From Gabonibacter massiliensis (GTDB lineage Bacteria > Bacteroidota > Bacteroidia > Bacteroidales > Marinifilaceae), in NCBI GenBank assembly GCA_001487125.1, contig LN913013.1, positions 744,001-808,000 on the forward strand: DNA of 64,000 nucleotides, read 5' to 3'. The notes beneath the pieces were generated by a model. The model was given only the letters and a program-made list of their open reading frames with translations, did no database searches and was not told the DNA's origin. Made by a program: the position numbers and the translations under genes. Positions 9,343 through 18,445 of the stretch are shown piece after piece. Position 1 is the first letter of the stretch. Every line of letters begins with the position of its first letter.

Positions 9343-9729
9343 TCAATCCCCATCGACGGATTCTTTTATATAGATCGGTGTATACTTGGATACACTATGT
9401 GATGATGAATAATAGACACGGACAACAATATAATTCTCTCCCCAGTCCACTTCTTCCCGCTTCGGCGTCCATTCCAAACTTCCTTTAGGAGATTCTATTT
9501 TCCCTATATAAGTTTGAATTTTATCCTTCTTTTCCACGTAAACGGACATAGATAAAGGTTGATTTATTTCTGCTAAAACCGTCACAGACTGCCCCAACAC
9601 GATCGTATCTTCGGATAAACCGACAGCATACTCCACATTTTTCGAATTATAAGGAGAATCCTCCCCTTTACTGCAAGAGAGTAGCATCCCTAAAAAAATA
9701 ACTAACCCGACAAAACCGATATTTTTCAT
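9343..9729 (-). CDS. Small lipoprotein of unknown function
   Basis: 128 residues with a lipoprotein signal peptide and lipobox LLSC (Cys 19). The mature part is short, beta-rich and Ig-like (SEDTIVLGQSVTVLAEINQPLSMSVYVEKKDK, then ENYIVVRVYYSSS). I do not recognise the family. It starts 82 bp after the ECF sigma gene on the same strand and may be cotranscribed with it. Its place between the sigma gene and the FecR-SusCD operon of locus A hints at a surface role linked to that system, but nothing in the sequence proves this. Confidence 0.75.
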   Translation of the reverse strand: MKNIGFVGLVIFLGMLLSCSKGEDSPYNSKNVEYAVGLSEDTIVLGQSVTVLAEINQPLSMSVYVEKKDKIQTYIGKIESPKGSLEWTPKREEVDWGENYIVVRVYYSSSHSVSKYTPIYIKESVDGD

Positions 9730-9811
9730 TATTCTTTGTTTAAATGACTTTCAAAGTTAATCTTGACTTTTCTTTTATGCAAATTCAAAGACTCCTATTT
9801 CGATGTACCCG

Positions 9812-10423
9812 TTAATTTTGCCGAACGATTTCCTTCTCTTTCGCAATCGCAAACAACCCCATCAGCAAGAAAACAGCCATGTTATCATTACTCAATTGTT
9901 CTCTCAACTTTTTATACCCGCGAGCAATCTGGGTACGGACGGTATTCATCGTAATCCCCAATTCATTAGAAATCTCCCAATATTTTTTCCCTTCGACAAC
10001 GCTCATTAAAACGATTCGCTTACATTGATCCGGTAATGTCTCGATTGCACTTTGTATCTTCGCGTACAATCTTTCATCCACACATTTATCAATATCGGCC
10101 GCGTAGAGCATCGCTTCCGCCATCAAAAACTTATTACGATCCATTACTTTCAAATGTCGTAAATAATCGATGGCGGCATTCCGGGCCAGACAATACAGCC
10201 AAGATTTCAAATTAAAATCATTCGGAAAAGAAGAACTATTTTCATACAATTTTAAAAAAATATCCTGAACCAAATCCTTGGCCGTATTCCGATCCCCAAT
10301 ATGTCTCTCCACAAACAAGACAAGCACTTTATAGTACATTTTAAATACTATTTCGTACGCTTCGGGATCTCTTTTTTTCAATCCCTCAATATAAATGTTG
10401 TCTTCCTTTGATTTAACTATCAA
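9812..10423 (-). CDS. ECF (sigma-70 family) RNA polymerase sigma factor serving loci A and/or B
   Basis: 203 residues in the length range of Bacteroidetes FecI-like sigma factors. Region 2 covers about residues 20-95 (DLVQDIFLKLYENS, then LKSWLYCLARNAAIDYLRH) and region 4 about 130-185 (LPDQCKRIVLMSVVEGKKYWEISNELG, HTH with TMNTVRTQIARGYKKLRE). The start is a TTG at 10423 directly after AAGGAG; no ATG is available before residue 30, so the true start is uncertain. A -7-like TATTTTTG lies at 10485-10492 (minus strand). It is the only sigma gene between mirror-image loci A and B, and both carry the same promoter element before fecR, so it probably serves both. Confidence 0.9.
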   Translation of the reverse strand: MIVKSKEDNIYIEGLKKRDPEAYEIVFKMYYKVLVLFVERHIGDRNTAKDLVQDIFLKLYENSSSFPNDFNLKSWLYCLARNAAIDYLRHLKVMDRNKFLMAEAMLYAADIDKCVDERLYAKIQSAIETLPDQCKRIVLMSVVEGKKYWEISNELGITMNTVRTQIARGYKKLREQLSNDNMAVFLLMGLFAIAKEKEIVRQN

Positions 10424-10837
10424 CTCCTTATATCTTTAATCCCGGTTTTTATTTTAGCTTACAAAGTCCATTTATTGGAATTTTCAAAAATATTAAAATT
10501 ATTTCAACTCATCAACTACAAATTATCAAATATTATTACAATTATATCCAATACCAGCAACTACACAATTTGGTTTAAAGTAGATCAAATTTAATCTTTA
10601 TAATCGCTCTATTTTAGAAAAAAAATAAGTTCCCCTCGTCATACCTTAAATCGGAAGCATCCCGTGATAACTCGGATGACGGTTCTCGAACGTCCAAATC
10701 AACATGAAGAACCCTCCCTCTCGTTCCAAAATCAAAAAAATAAAAATAAATAATACCATAAGAAAGGACAATTTTTAATGCGTTATCAGACACTTATATT
10801 AATTTTGTGACGTGATACCCTAATGAATGTTTGTTGA
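10424..10837. other. Intergenic region upstream of the sigma gene
   Basis: About 410 bp of AT-rich, non-coding DNA. It holds a candidate -7 box for the sigma gene at 10485-10492 and a TAATTTTG on the plus strand near 10794. No tRNA, terminator with a strong stem, or mobile-element sequence was recognised. Confidence 0.5.
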
Positions 10838-10939
10838 ATGCTTAAAATTAACTATATCTGTCGTGTTGTTAGGAATACCGAGCAACAAGCATATTTGGTT
10901 ATGGAAGCGTTTAGCTTTATCCCGTTTTTAGAAATCTGA
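10838..10939 (+). pseudogene. Short remnant, possibly the N-terminus of a response regulator
   Basis: A 33-codon frame (ATG 10838, TGA 10937-10939) translating to LKINYICRVV...AYLVMEAFSFIPFLEI. The ending is reminiscent of the first helix and second strand of response-regulator receiver domains, but the acidic pocket is absent. It stops just where the next remnant becomes recognisable in another frame. I treat it as a gene fragment next to a deletion junction; a chance ORF is a real alternative. Confidence 0.25.
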
Positions 10940-11334
10940 TTTATTTACCGTTATCGATCCTCGCTTCGTATAAGATTGCATTGAGCGACAATATGAAATT
11001 ACATATCAACGCTGGTCCATATTTAGCGCTTGGATTAGGAGGAAAAGTAAAATGGAACGCAACAATCGGCGGGGAAAAATACAAGGGAGACTACAAAGCT
11101 TTTGGAACAACCAAATCTGGTGATGACGAGTCTGAAGATGAGTCAGACAACAGAAAAGGCGGTCTAAAAGGATTTGACGCCGGGTTAAGCTTTGGAATCG
11201 GAGTTTCAATTAAAAAGTTTTACGTCGGTTTAAATTATGATCTGGGATTGGCAAATATTGCCGATAAGGATCAATGAAAAGATTATAAAATTAAGAATCG
11301 TAATTTTTCAATCGGAGCTGGCTATAATTTTTAA
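10921..11334 (+). pseudogene. Truncated outer-membrane beta-barrel gene (OMP_b-brl family) with internal stop
   Basis: The frame is recognisable from about 10936 (YLPLSILASYKIALSDN, then MKLHINAGPYLALGLGGK), the usual middle of PorT-like small beta-barrel proteins. It continues through an acidic loop (DDESEDESDN) and GLNYDLGLANIADKDQ to a TGA at 11275-11277. After that stop the same frame goes on for 18 codons to NFSIGAGYNF and a TAA at 11332-11334, a typical barrel C-terminus ending in Phe. No signal peptide or first half is present, and stops lie upstream in frame. So this is the 3' half of a dead gene with a nonsense mutation near the end. A TTG at 10981 could open a 98-residue peptide, but it would be a barrel fragment. 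Confidence 0.65.
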
Positions 11335-11424
11335 CTCTTCTCCGCTCTTTTCCATTCGAGTTTAAAATAGAACATTAAAAAGACTGCCGAAAAAACATTC
11401 TTTTAAAAAAAAATCCAAAAGCTT

Positions 11425-11445
11425 GTCACCCGTTTTCAGGGGGTC
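11425..11445 (+). promoter_or_regulatory. ECF-type promoter element GTCAC-N11-GGGTC before fecR (locus B)
   Basis: GTCAC at 11425-11429, 11 bases, then GGGTC at 11441-11445, ending 31 bases before the fecR ATG. Spacing and both half-sites equal those of locus A (8604-8624). The extended -35 reads GTCACCCGTTTT, a form also found at loci C and D. Confidence 0.55.
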
Positions 11446-11476
11446 GTTGTGTTATTGATAAAATAACATAAAAAGG

Positions 11477-12649
11477 ATGAATTACAACGATCAAGACATA
11501 GAATTTGCCTATCGTATCTTAAATCACCGAAAGGAGTTACATGAAGAAGAAATTACTGCCTGGTTGAAAAATCCGGAACACCTGAAACTATTGGATGAAA
11601 TAGCGGCAATCCGACAATCCTTCTCTTCTCAAAACTTCGAAATCATAAAAGAAGAGGTACATTCCCGTCTTTTGCAATCCATACAAAAACAACAAAGTTA
11701 CCGCCATATGATTCGATGGTCGGTAGCCGCTTCAATCCTCATCGTGATCGGCCTATTGGCTAATCAAGTCATAAATCGTTCGATAGAAAAAGAGTGCGTC
11801 ACGCTGAAAACTCCGATTGCCGCCATTACACCCGGAGAAGTAAAAGCCCAATTGATCCTGCCCGACGGGAAAGTAACCAAGCTAAAATCGACCAATCAAC
11901 GAGTAGAGGTTCCTTTTGTACAAGGGATCAAAAATGATTCCTTATTAGGACTTAGCTACAAACAAGTTCATATCAACGATATAAATCTGGCCGAATCGGA
12001 GATTTACAGTACGTTAGTCGTACCCACGGGCGGATTCTACCCGCTGGAATTATCGGACGGAACGCGGGTATGGCTGAATTCCGAATCGGAATTACGTTTC
12101 CCGGTCAAATTTCTGTCGGACAAACGGCAAGTCACCTTAAAAGGAGAGGCTTATTTCACGGTGAAAAAAGACAGTACCAAACCGTTTATCGTGCACATAG
12201 AAAATGCATCTGTCGAAGTATTAGGTACCACGTTCAATATAAACACATACGGCGATGATGAAAACATATATACGACACTCGTAAACGGTTCCGTACGATT
12301 CGTCTCTGAAAAAAACAAACAGGAGATCATTCTGAAACCCGGAATGCAAAGCGTAATGAACACACGTACCGGAAATACGGATATAAGACATGTGGATGTA
12401 CAAGATTATATCTCTTGGAAAGAGGGACGTTTCGTATTTCATTCCATGACGTTGGAGTCCATCATGCAACAACTCCGACGCTGGTACGATATCCAAGTTT
12501 TTTATCAAAATCCGGAAATAAAGCAATATGAATTCAAAGGAGTGATCAACAGAGACATGGATTTGGATAAAGTTTTAAATATTATATCAGAAACAACAAA
12601 TATAGCATTTAACATAAATGGCCGGACAATAACCATATCAAAACGATAA
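11477..12649 (+). CDS. FecR-family anti-sigma factor (locus B)
   Basis: 390 residues. A cytoplasmic N-terminus (about 1-76), one transmembrane helix (about 79-97, WSVAASILIVIGLLANQVI), the periplasmic FecR domain (about 180-275, GGFYPLELSDGTRVWLNSESELRFP and KGEAYFTVKKD) and a C-terminal DUF4974 domain (about 315-390, RWYDIQVFYQNPEIKQYEFKG). It heads the plus-strand locus B operon, 108 bp before susC. No sigma gene is adjacent on this strand; the closest is the divergent one at 9812-10423. Predicted to sequester that sigma factor until the SusC STN domain signals substrate. Confidence 0.93.
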   Translation: MNYNDQDIEFAYRILNHRKELHEEEITAWLKNPEHLKLLDEIAAIRQSFSSQNFEIIKEEVHSRLLQSIQKQQSYRHMIRWSVAASILIVIGLLANQVINRSIEKECVTLKTPIAAITPGEVKAQLILPDGKVTKLKSTNQRVEVPFVQGIKNDSLLGLSYKQVHINDINLAESEIYSTLVVPTGGFYPLELSDGTRVWLNSESELRFPVKFLSDKRQVTLKGEAYFTVKKDSTKPFIVHIENASVEVLGTTFNINTYGDDENIYTTLVNGSVRFVSEKNKQEIILKPGMQSVMNTRTGNTDIRHVDVQDYISWKEGRFVFHSMTLESIMQQLRRWYDIQVFYQNPEIKQYEFKGVINRDMDLDKVLNIISETTNIAFNINGRTITISKR

Positions 12650-12675
12650 AGAAAGATTACTTATTTATTACTAAA

Positions 12676-12744
12676 GGAAGAAAAACGAGGATTGCCGTGA
12701 ACAACCCTCGCCCATCCTCCTAAGAGAATCTTAGTATTAATTTT
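12676..12744 (-). ncRNA. Predicted cis-antisense sRNA in the fecR-susC gap (locus B)
   Basis: Predicted transcript of about 70 nt on the strand opposite to the operon. It would start about 7 nt after the antisense -7 box at 12751-12758 and end at an intrinsic terminator: 9-bp stem (12702-12710 with 12686-12694, 7-nt loop), then TTTTTCTTCC on the minus strand. The stem is strand-specific. On the minus strand the one imperfect pair is a G-U wobble, while on the plus strand it is an A-C mismatch and no U-tract follows. No minus-strand gene exists that this terminator could serve otherwise. DonS-like antisense repressor of susC is the inferred role. Confidence 0.5.
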
Positions 12745-12750
12745 CAACTA

Positions 12751-12758
12751 CAAAGTTA
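12751..12758 (-). promoter_or_regulatory. Antisense -7 box (TAACTTTG) at the susC start of locus B
   Basis: The reverse complement of CAAAGTTA, whose last base is the A of the susC ATG. It matches TAnnTTTG and has the same offset as at loci A, C and D. A canonical -33 TTTG is not evident. Confidence 0.45.
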
Positions 12759-15700
12759 TGAAAAAAAAACGAAGTCGGTGCTTTTTATGCACGCATGAAA
12801 AAATCTTTAACTTATTACGAGTAATGAAAATCGTGATTTTTATAATGCTGGTAAGCTTGGCCCACGTTTCTGCCGAAGTTAAAAGCCAGAATTCTTTAAT
12901 TAATCTCAAATTAAAGAATGTTTCTATCGAAAAAGCCGTTATAGAACTGGAGAAACAACTGAAACAAGATTTCTTTTTCAGCAAGCAAGAGATAGATGTT
13001 AACAAGAAAATCACGATCAATTTAACACAAGCGACTCTGGAAGAGGCCGTACGAATTGTTTTCGGAAAACAATTCAAGTACAGAATAGTAGATAACGTCA
13101 TCGTTATCTCCCCGCTAAAAAATATACCGGATGAGATTAAAAAGATGGTTATTAAAGGAAAAGTTTTGGATAAAGACTCTGTTGCCATTCCCGGCGTAAC
13201 GATTCGTCTTAAAGGTTCGGCCATCGGTGTGGCAACGGACCGGGAAGGTAAATTCTCTTTCTCCATACCGGAAACAAAAGATCCCGTGTTAATTTTCTCT
13301 TTTATCGGGATGAAACCCCAGGAGATTAAATACACGAAAGAAGAATTTCTGACTGTTATTCTGGTAGAAGAGACGACCTCTTTAAATGATGTTGTTGTAA
13401 CCGGATACGCTAACATTAAAAAAGAAAGTTTCACGGGGGCTTCCACTAAAGTCAATAAAGAGGATCTCCTGAAAGTATCCAGCCAGAACGTAATGAAAGC
13501 CTTACAGGTTTTCGATCCCTCATTCAAGTTAATTCAAAACAACGCCATGGGTTCCGACCCGAATACGATGCCCGAGTATTATATCCGGGGACGTTCCGGC
13601 ACGTCAGAATTGAAAGAGTTGGACAAACTAACTGCCGACGACGTCTCTCAATTCGCTTTAACGAACAACCCGAGTGCTCCCATTTTTATTTTGGACGGAT
13701 TCGAAGTGGATATGGCTAAAGTATATGATATGGATATCAACCGGATCGAGAGCGTTACCATCCTAAAAGATGCAGCAGCAACCGCTGTTTACGGTTCACG
13801 GGCCGCCAACGGTGTTATCGTTATCGAAACTTCGGCTCCGGAACCTGGAGAAATCCGGATCAGCTATGCCGGAACATTAGCCGTTTCGGCTCCGGATCTA
13901 AGCAGTTATCACCTGTTAAACGCGGTCGAAGCGCTGGAAGCGGAATATCAGGCCGGTTTATATACCGGAACGAACGCCAATTCCATCGCTGCCGGAATCA
14001 TCAATTACGACAACCAATACAACAACATCCTCCGCGGCATCGATACGGATTGGATTTCCAAACCTTTGCAAACGGAAGTAAATCATAAACATTTCCTTTA
14101 TATAGACGGAGGTTCTCAGGAACTTCGCTGGGGTTTGGAATTAAACTATCAACACAACGGAGGCGTAATGAAAAAGTCATTTCGGGATGTATATGGAGCC
14201 GCTATTACCGTCGATTACAGATGGAAATCCTTACAGATTAAAAATCAGGCTTCATTAAGTATTATGTCTTCCGAAGATTCTCCTTACGGTTCATTCAGCG
14301 ATTACGTAAGAATGAAACCCTATCTCTCTCCTTATGATCCGGAGACAGGAAATCCTTATAAAAAATTTGAGATTTACCGCACCTCCGTTCCGCCTAACGG
14401 AGCGACACGGATCAACAACCCTTTGTATGAGGCCTCTTTACAAAGTTTCGATAAAACCAAATACAAAGAGTTTACCGACAACTTAAGTATCAGCTGGTAT
14501 ATCAACAACTACTGGTTGTTAAAAGGAACGTTCAGCGCTTCTTTCAAATTACAGGATGAAGATGAATACAAGGATCCGGCTTCAGGAGATTTTTATCAAA
14601 GTGAAAACGATTTAAAAGGAAAATACACGGACCGGGAAATCCGTACAAGCAAATGGAATGCCAACGGTTTGCTGTCTTACAACCAACAATTAGGAAAACA
14701 TAATTTGAATTTCTCTTTAGGTCTGGAAGCATCAGAAACCAAACAGGAAGCTACTTATGCTTATTATCAAGGATTTCCGTTCGGGAGTGTTCCTTCCCCC
14801 AGCAGTGCCGTTGACGTGAGTTCCAAACCGACCTATAAAGACAGTTATAGCCGTCGTTTCGGCACTTATCTGCAATTCAATTACAGTTTCAATGACATTT
14901 ATTTGTTCGACGTTTCCGGTCGTCTGGATGGATCTTCCGCCTTCGGTAGTAAAAAGAAAACAGGTACGTTCTGGTCGTTCGGTACCGGAATGAACTTTCA
15001 CAATTACGCGTTCATGAAAAACATCAGTTTCCTGAACCAATTCAAGATCAGAGCGACTTACGGACAAACCGGAAAAGCCAATTTCAACCCTTATCAGGCC
15101 AGAACAACGTACGAAGTTCTATACGATGTAGATTATGCCAATATCCGGGGTATGAAATTAAAAGCCCTCGGTAATGAAAACCTTAAATGGGAAAAAGTAA
15201 GAACTTGGAATGCCGGTACGGAAATCTCCGTATTGAATAACGCTTTAACCCTGAAAGTGGATTACTATCACGCTAAAACGCTTGATCAGGTCGAAGATGT
15301 AAGTATCCCCTCTTCTTCCGGTTTCACCTCTTACAAAAGTAATGTAGGCGAAATCTTAAACGAAGGGGTCGATATTGATATCAATATAAGGGCATTTGAA
15401 AACAGAGACTGGAGTATCTATCTTTTCGGCAATGCCAACCATAACAAAAATACCATTACCAAAATCGGAAAGGCTTTGGAAAACTACAACAAACGAATCG
15501 ATCAACACTTCAGTAGTTACGGTTCTACAAGCACGAGTTCGGATGTTGCCACTCCCTTCATGAAATACGAGGTAGGGAACTCCCTATCCGCCATCTACGG
15601 TATGAAATCTTTGGGCATCGACCCGGCCCGGGGGGATGAATTATACGTGAAACGGGACGGAACAACCACGCATATATGGCAATCCGCAGAACAACAGAAT

Positions 15701-16168
15701 TTGGGTGATTCCGATCCCAAAATATCGGGATCTTTCGGTCTTAACGTTCGCTGGAAAAACTTTACCCTCTATACGACTTTCATGTACCGCTGGGGTGGAC
15801 AGGCTTACAATCAAACCTTACAAGCCATCGAAAATGTTGATTTGAAATCATATAGCGGAGACCGGCGTATTTTGACCGATCGCTGGAAAGAGATCGGAGA
15901 CGTAACCCCGTTAAAGGATATCAAAGACCAGACTTACGTTACCCGTCCTACCTCCCGGTTCGTTCAGGATGACAATACGTTAACATTTAACTCTCTGACA
16001 GTAGGTTACGATTTCAACAAGGCATTAGTAAATCGTTGGGGACTCAGTACGTTAAGATTACAGTTCAACATGGAAGATATCGCAACCATCTCCTCCATCA
16101 AGCAGGAAAGAGGTACGAGCTATCCTTTCGCACGTTCGTTTAATTTCAGTATGAATGTCAGTTTCTAA
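12758..16168 (+). CDS. SusC/RagA TonB-dependent outer-membrane transporter with STN domain (locus B)
   Basis: 1136 residues. Basic N-terminus and signal segment (about 23-42), STN domain (about 45-115, LINLKLKNVSIEKAVIELEKQL), carboxypeptidase-regulatory-like domain (about 128-200), TonB-box-like NDVVVTGY, plug with IESVTILKDAAATAVYGSRAANGVIVIET, and a barrel ending MNVSF. The start is the ATG at 12758 in the context CAAAGTTATG, shared with the other three susC genes. It is a clear paralogue of the locus A transporter; shared features include the KESFTG segment after the TonB box and the RGTSYPFARSFNF tail. Predicted importer plus signal input for the upstream FecR. Confidence 0.95.
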   Translation: MKKKRSRCFLCTHEKIFNLLRVMKIVIFIMLVSLAHVSAEVKSQNSLINLKLKNVSIEKAVIELEKQLKQDFFFSKQEIDVNKKITINLTQATLEEAVRIVFGKQFKYRIVDNVIVISPLKNIPDEIKKMVIKGKVLDKDSVAIPGVTIRLKGSAIGVATDREGKFSFSIPETKDPVLIFSFIGMKPQEIKYTKEEFLTVILVEETTSLNDVVVTGYANIKKESFTGASTKVNKEDLLKVSSQNVMKALQVFDPSFKLIQNNAMGSDPNTMPEYYIRGRSGTSELKELDKLTADDVSQFALTNNPSAPIFILDGFEVDMAKVYDMDINRIESVTILKDAAATAVYGSRAANGVIVIETSAPEPGEIRISYAGTLAVSAPDLSSYHLLNAVEALEAEYQAGLYTGTNANSIAAGIINYDNQYNNILRGIDTDWISKPLQTEVNHKHFLYIDGGSQELRWGLELNYQHNGGVMKKSFRDVYGAAITVDYRWKSLQIKNQASLSIMSSEDSPYGSFSDYVRMKPYLSPYDPETGNPYKKFEIYRTSVPPNGATRINNPLYEASLQSFDKTKYKEFTDNLSISWYINNYWLLKGTFSASFKLQDEDEYKDPASGDFYQSENDLKGKYTDREIRTSKWNANGLLSYNQQLGKHNLNFSLGLEASETKQEATYAYYQGFPFGSVPSPSSAVDVSSKPTYKDSYSRRFGTYLQFNYSFNDIYLFDVSGRLDGSSAFGSKKKTGTFWSFGTGMNFHNYAFMKNISFLNQFKIRATYGQTGKANFNPYQARTTYEVLYDVDYANIRGMKLKALGNENLKWEKVRTWNAGTEISVLNNALTLKVDYYHAKTLDQVEDVSIPSSSGFTSYKSNVGEILNEGVDIDINIRAFENRDWSIYLFGNANHNKNTITKIGKALENYNKRIDQHFSSYGSTSTSSDVATPFMKYEVGNSLSAIYGMKSLGIDPARGDELYVKRDGTTTHIWQSAEQQNLGDSDPKISGSFGLNVRWKNFTLYTTFMYRWGGQAYNQTLQAIENVDLKSYSGDRRILTDRWKEIGDVTPLKDIKDQTYVTRPTSRFVQDDNTLTFNSLTVGYDFNKALVNRWGLSTLRLQFNMEDIATISSIKQERGTSYPFARSFNFSMNVSF

Positions 16169-16186
16169 TATTTAACCACATCGATT

Positions 16187-17710
16187 ATGAAAAAAATAAA
16201 AATCATAGCACTATTTCTCACGCTATCGACCTGCATCCTGGTCAGTTCATGTGATAAATGGTTAGATGTCCTTTCGAACGAGGAGATTCTTGAAGAAGAT
16301 GCTTTTGCCACAACGAAAGGATTCCGGACTGCTTTAATCGGAGCTTATCAGATTGCGGCCTCCGATCCTTTATGGGGACAGGAATTAACCTGGGGAATGA
16401 TGAGTGTTTTAAGCAGAAATTATACCGCAAGCTCTCTTCCTACCAAATACAAATACGCGATGGACAATACAAACTTTGAAAGTTCTTATACCAAAGATGC
16501 CATTGCCAGTATTTGGGAAACCGGTTATAACGTTATCGCGAACTGCAACAACATCATCAAAAAAGTCGAAACGACGGACAAACCTTTCGAATACACGTGG
16601 GAGAAAGGTATGGTATTGGCAGAAGCCAAAGCCTTGCGCGCATTGATGCATTTCGAACTTTTACGTTTATTCGCTCCGGCACCTATTTTAGGAAACAAGG
16701 ATAAAGCCATTCCTTACGTGACGAATTATCCTAACATATCCCCCGAATACAAATCGACCTCTGAGATTATAAAAAATATAATCGAAGATTTGAAATACGC
16801 CCGGGATATCCTGAAACCCATCGACGTGGATATACTTTGGGGTGAAAGTATCATGTCATATTTCAGCACGATGTTGTTTTACGGCATTCAAAACTTACAG
16901 GACGACGGTCAACGATCCAACGGAAATGCGGCCGGATTTTTCGCTTACCGGGGATACCGGTTAAATTACTGGGGCGTCACCGGTTTATTGGCACGGGTAT
17001 ACTCCTACAACAGGGAAAATGACAAAGCCATACCCTATGTAAATGAAATCATAGAGGAGTGGATCGATTCAGGTGTCGGATTCGAATTTGCCTGGGATCA
17101 AAAACCCAATAACAATCCTAATTTAATCGACGGCAAAAGATGTCCGGAGGGATTGATATGTCTGTGGAATACAAAAGTTGCGGAAAATTACAGCAAGGCC
17201 GCGGGAACAAGCTATTTCAAAATGACAAAACTAAACGATCTGTTCGGGGCGGACGATATCAAAGAAGATTACCGCTACACGGCTTTCTATAACGCGTCGA
17301 CTTCCCGCTATCGCGTATGGGATCCCTCCAACTCTTCCCATTCAACGGATAGTTACATCGAAAAGGTCCGGGTTATCTTGCCGGTATTGGAAATTCCTGA
17401 AATCTATTACATCAAAGCAGAATATTTAGCCGAACAGGGAAAAATCGGGGAGGCCATCAATACGCTGAAAGTGGTAAAAGACAATCGTAATATCACCACC
17501 CCCATTCCCAGCACGGTAAACGATTACAACTCTTTCATGGAAATTCTGATCAATGATTTGAGCCGGGATTTCCTGACGCGGGGACAAACCTGGTTCTATT
17601 TGAAAAAATTAAACTGGAAAAAGATGTATAACGGAACAAACGTTCCGTGGGAAGCTCCCGACTCCTGGTTCGTGTTACCTCTTCCGGACAGTGAAACATC
17701 TTATTATTAA
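16187..17710 (+). CDS. SusD/RagB-family nutrient-binding lipoprotein (locus B)
   Basis: 507 residues. Signal peptide with lipobox VSSC (Cys 22), then DKWLDVLSNEEILEEDAFATTKGF, the usual SusD opening. The C-terminal SusD part reads LEIPEIYYIKAEYLAEQGKIGEAINTLKVVKDNR, then LSRDFLTRGQTWFYLKK. It follows susC by 18 bp and precedes the DUF4843 gene by 18 bp, so one transcript is likely. Surface lid and ligand-binding partner of the locus B SusC. Paralogue of 2333-3919. Confidence 0.93.
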   Translation: MKKIKIIALFLTLSTCILVSSCDKWLDVLSNEEILEEDAFATTKGFRTALIGAYQIAASDPLWGQELTWGMMSVLSRNYTASSLPTKYKYAMDNTNFESSYTKDAIASIWETGYNVIANCNNIIKKVETTDKPFEYTWEKGMVLAEAKALRALMHFELLRLFAPAPILGNKDKAIPYVTNYPNISPEYKSTSEIIKNIIEDLKYARDILKPIDVDILWGESIMSYFSTMLFYGIQNLQDDGQRSNGNAAGFFAYRGYRLNYWGVTGLLARVYSYNRENDKAIPYVNEIIEEWIDSGVGFEFAWDQKPNNNPNLIDGKRCPEGLICLWNTKVAENYSKAAGTSYFKMTKLNDLFGADDIKEDYRYTAFYNASTSRYRVWDPSNSSHSTDSYIEKVRVILPVLEIPEIYYIKAEYLAEQGKIGEAINTLKVVKDNRNITTPIPSTVNDYNSFMEILINDLSRDFLTRGQTWFYLKKLNWKKMYNGTNVPWEAPDSWFVLPLPDSETSYY

Positions 17711-17728
17711 TACTATAAAGTAAATCAT

Positions 17729-18433
17729 ATGAAACATATATATTTATTGGTAATAAGCATCGTAGGTCTATTGACCAGTTGCGAACGGGAAGATATTCCC
17801 ACATACAACGATTTGACCTCCAATAGATACCTCTATCTATACAAGGCCGAAACGGACTCTACCGAAACCTCTTTCTTCTTTTATCCCGGAGAGACAACGA
17901 TCGAGTTCCCGATCAGCGTAAGATGTACCGGCAGGGGAGATCAAGACCAGACTTATAAAATTTCCGTGGTGGATGAATATACCACGGCCCCGGCAGAAAC
18001 CTACGAAATCCCGGAAAATCCGATTATGAGAGCCGGAAGAGCTATCGATACCTGTTACATCAAATTAAAATACAATCCTGTTTTAGACACGAAAAAAGTC
18101 CGTTTAGTGGTCGAAATAAAGGATTCTGAAAATTTCTTAGCCGGAAGGACAGAATACAGAGTGGCTATCATCTGGTTCCATAACATCATCGCAAAACCCA
18201 AATGGTGGAATTCCAACGTGGTAAATTATTATTTGGGTAAATATTCCGATGAAAAATACCAATTATTCTTGGACAAGATAAAAGTAGACCTGACAAATGC
18301 AACGGACAGTGAACTCCGGAATTATTCGCTTCTATTCAAAAAATACCTGACAGATGAAAAAGCGGCAGGAAGAACCGTGTATGAAAAAGACGGTTCTGAA
18401 ATGGAAGTAGCGGTTCTCGGGAATTTGATCTAA
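17729..18433 (+). CDS. DUF4843-family lipoprotein (locus B)
   Basis: 234 residues with a lipoprotein signal (lipobox LLTSC, Cys 18). The mature part has the DUF4843 pattern TDSTETSFFFYPGETTIEFPISVRCTG and the C-terminal segment KWWNSNVVNYYLGKYSDEKYQLF shared with the locus A paralogue at 1550-2308. It sits between susD and the PKD-like gene with 12-18 bp gaps. The consistent order SusC-SusD-DUF4843-PKD-like in both loci indicates a four-protein surface module; the molecular role is unknown. Confidence 0.87.
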   Translation: MKHIYLLVISIVGLLTSCEREDIPTYNDLTSNRYLYLYKAETDSTETSFFFYPGETTIEFPISVRCTGRGDQDQTYKISVVDEYTTAPAETYEIPENPIMRAGRAIDTCYIKLKYNPVLDTKKVRLVVEIKDSENFLAGRTEYRVAIIWFHNIIAKPKWWNSNVVNYYLGKYSDEKYQLFLDKIKVDLTNATDSELRNYSLLFKKYLTDEKAAGRTVYEKDGSEMEVAVLGNLI

Positions 18434-18445
18434 CACTAAAAAACG

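Noticed and set aside
10424-11476. Insertion sequence or integrase remnant at the scar between loci A and B
   Set aside because: No transposase or recombinase residues, terminal inverted repeats or target duplications could be seen; a plain deletion explains the two fragments.
12748-13527. Long minus-strand open frame (259 codons) opposite susC of locus B
   Set aside because: It is antisense to a well-supported transporter gene, has low-complexity Ser/Phe/Leu-rich composition typical of reverse-strand shadows, and shows no recognisable domain.
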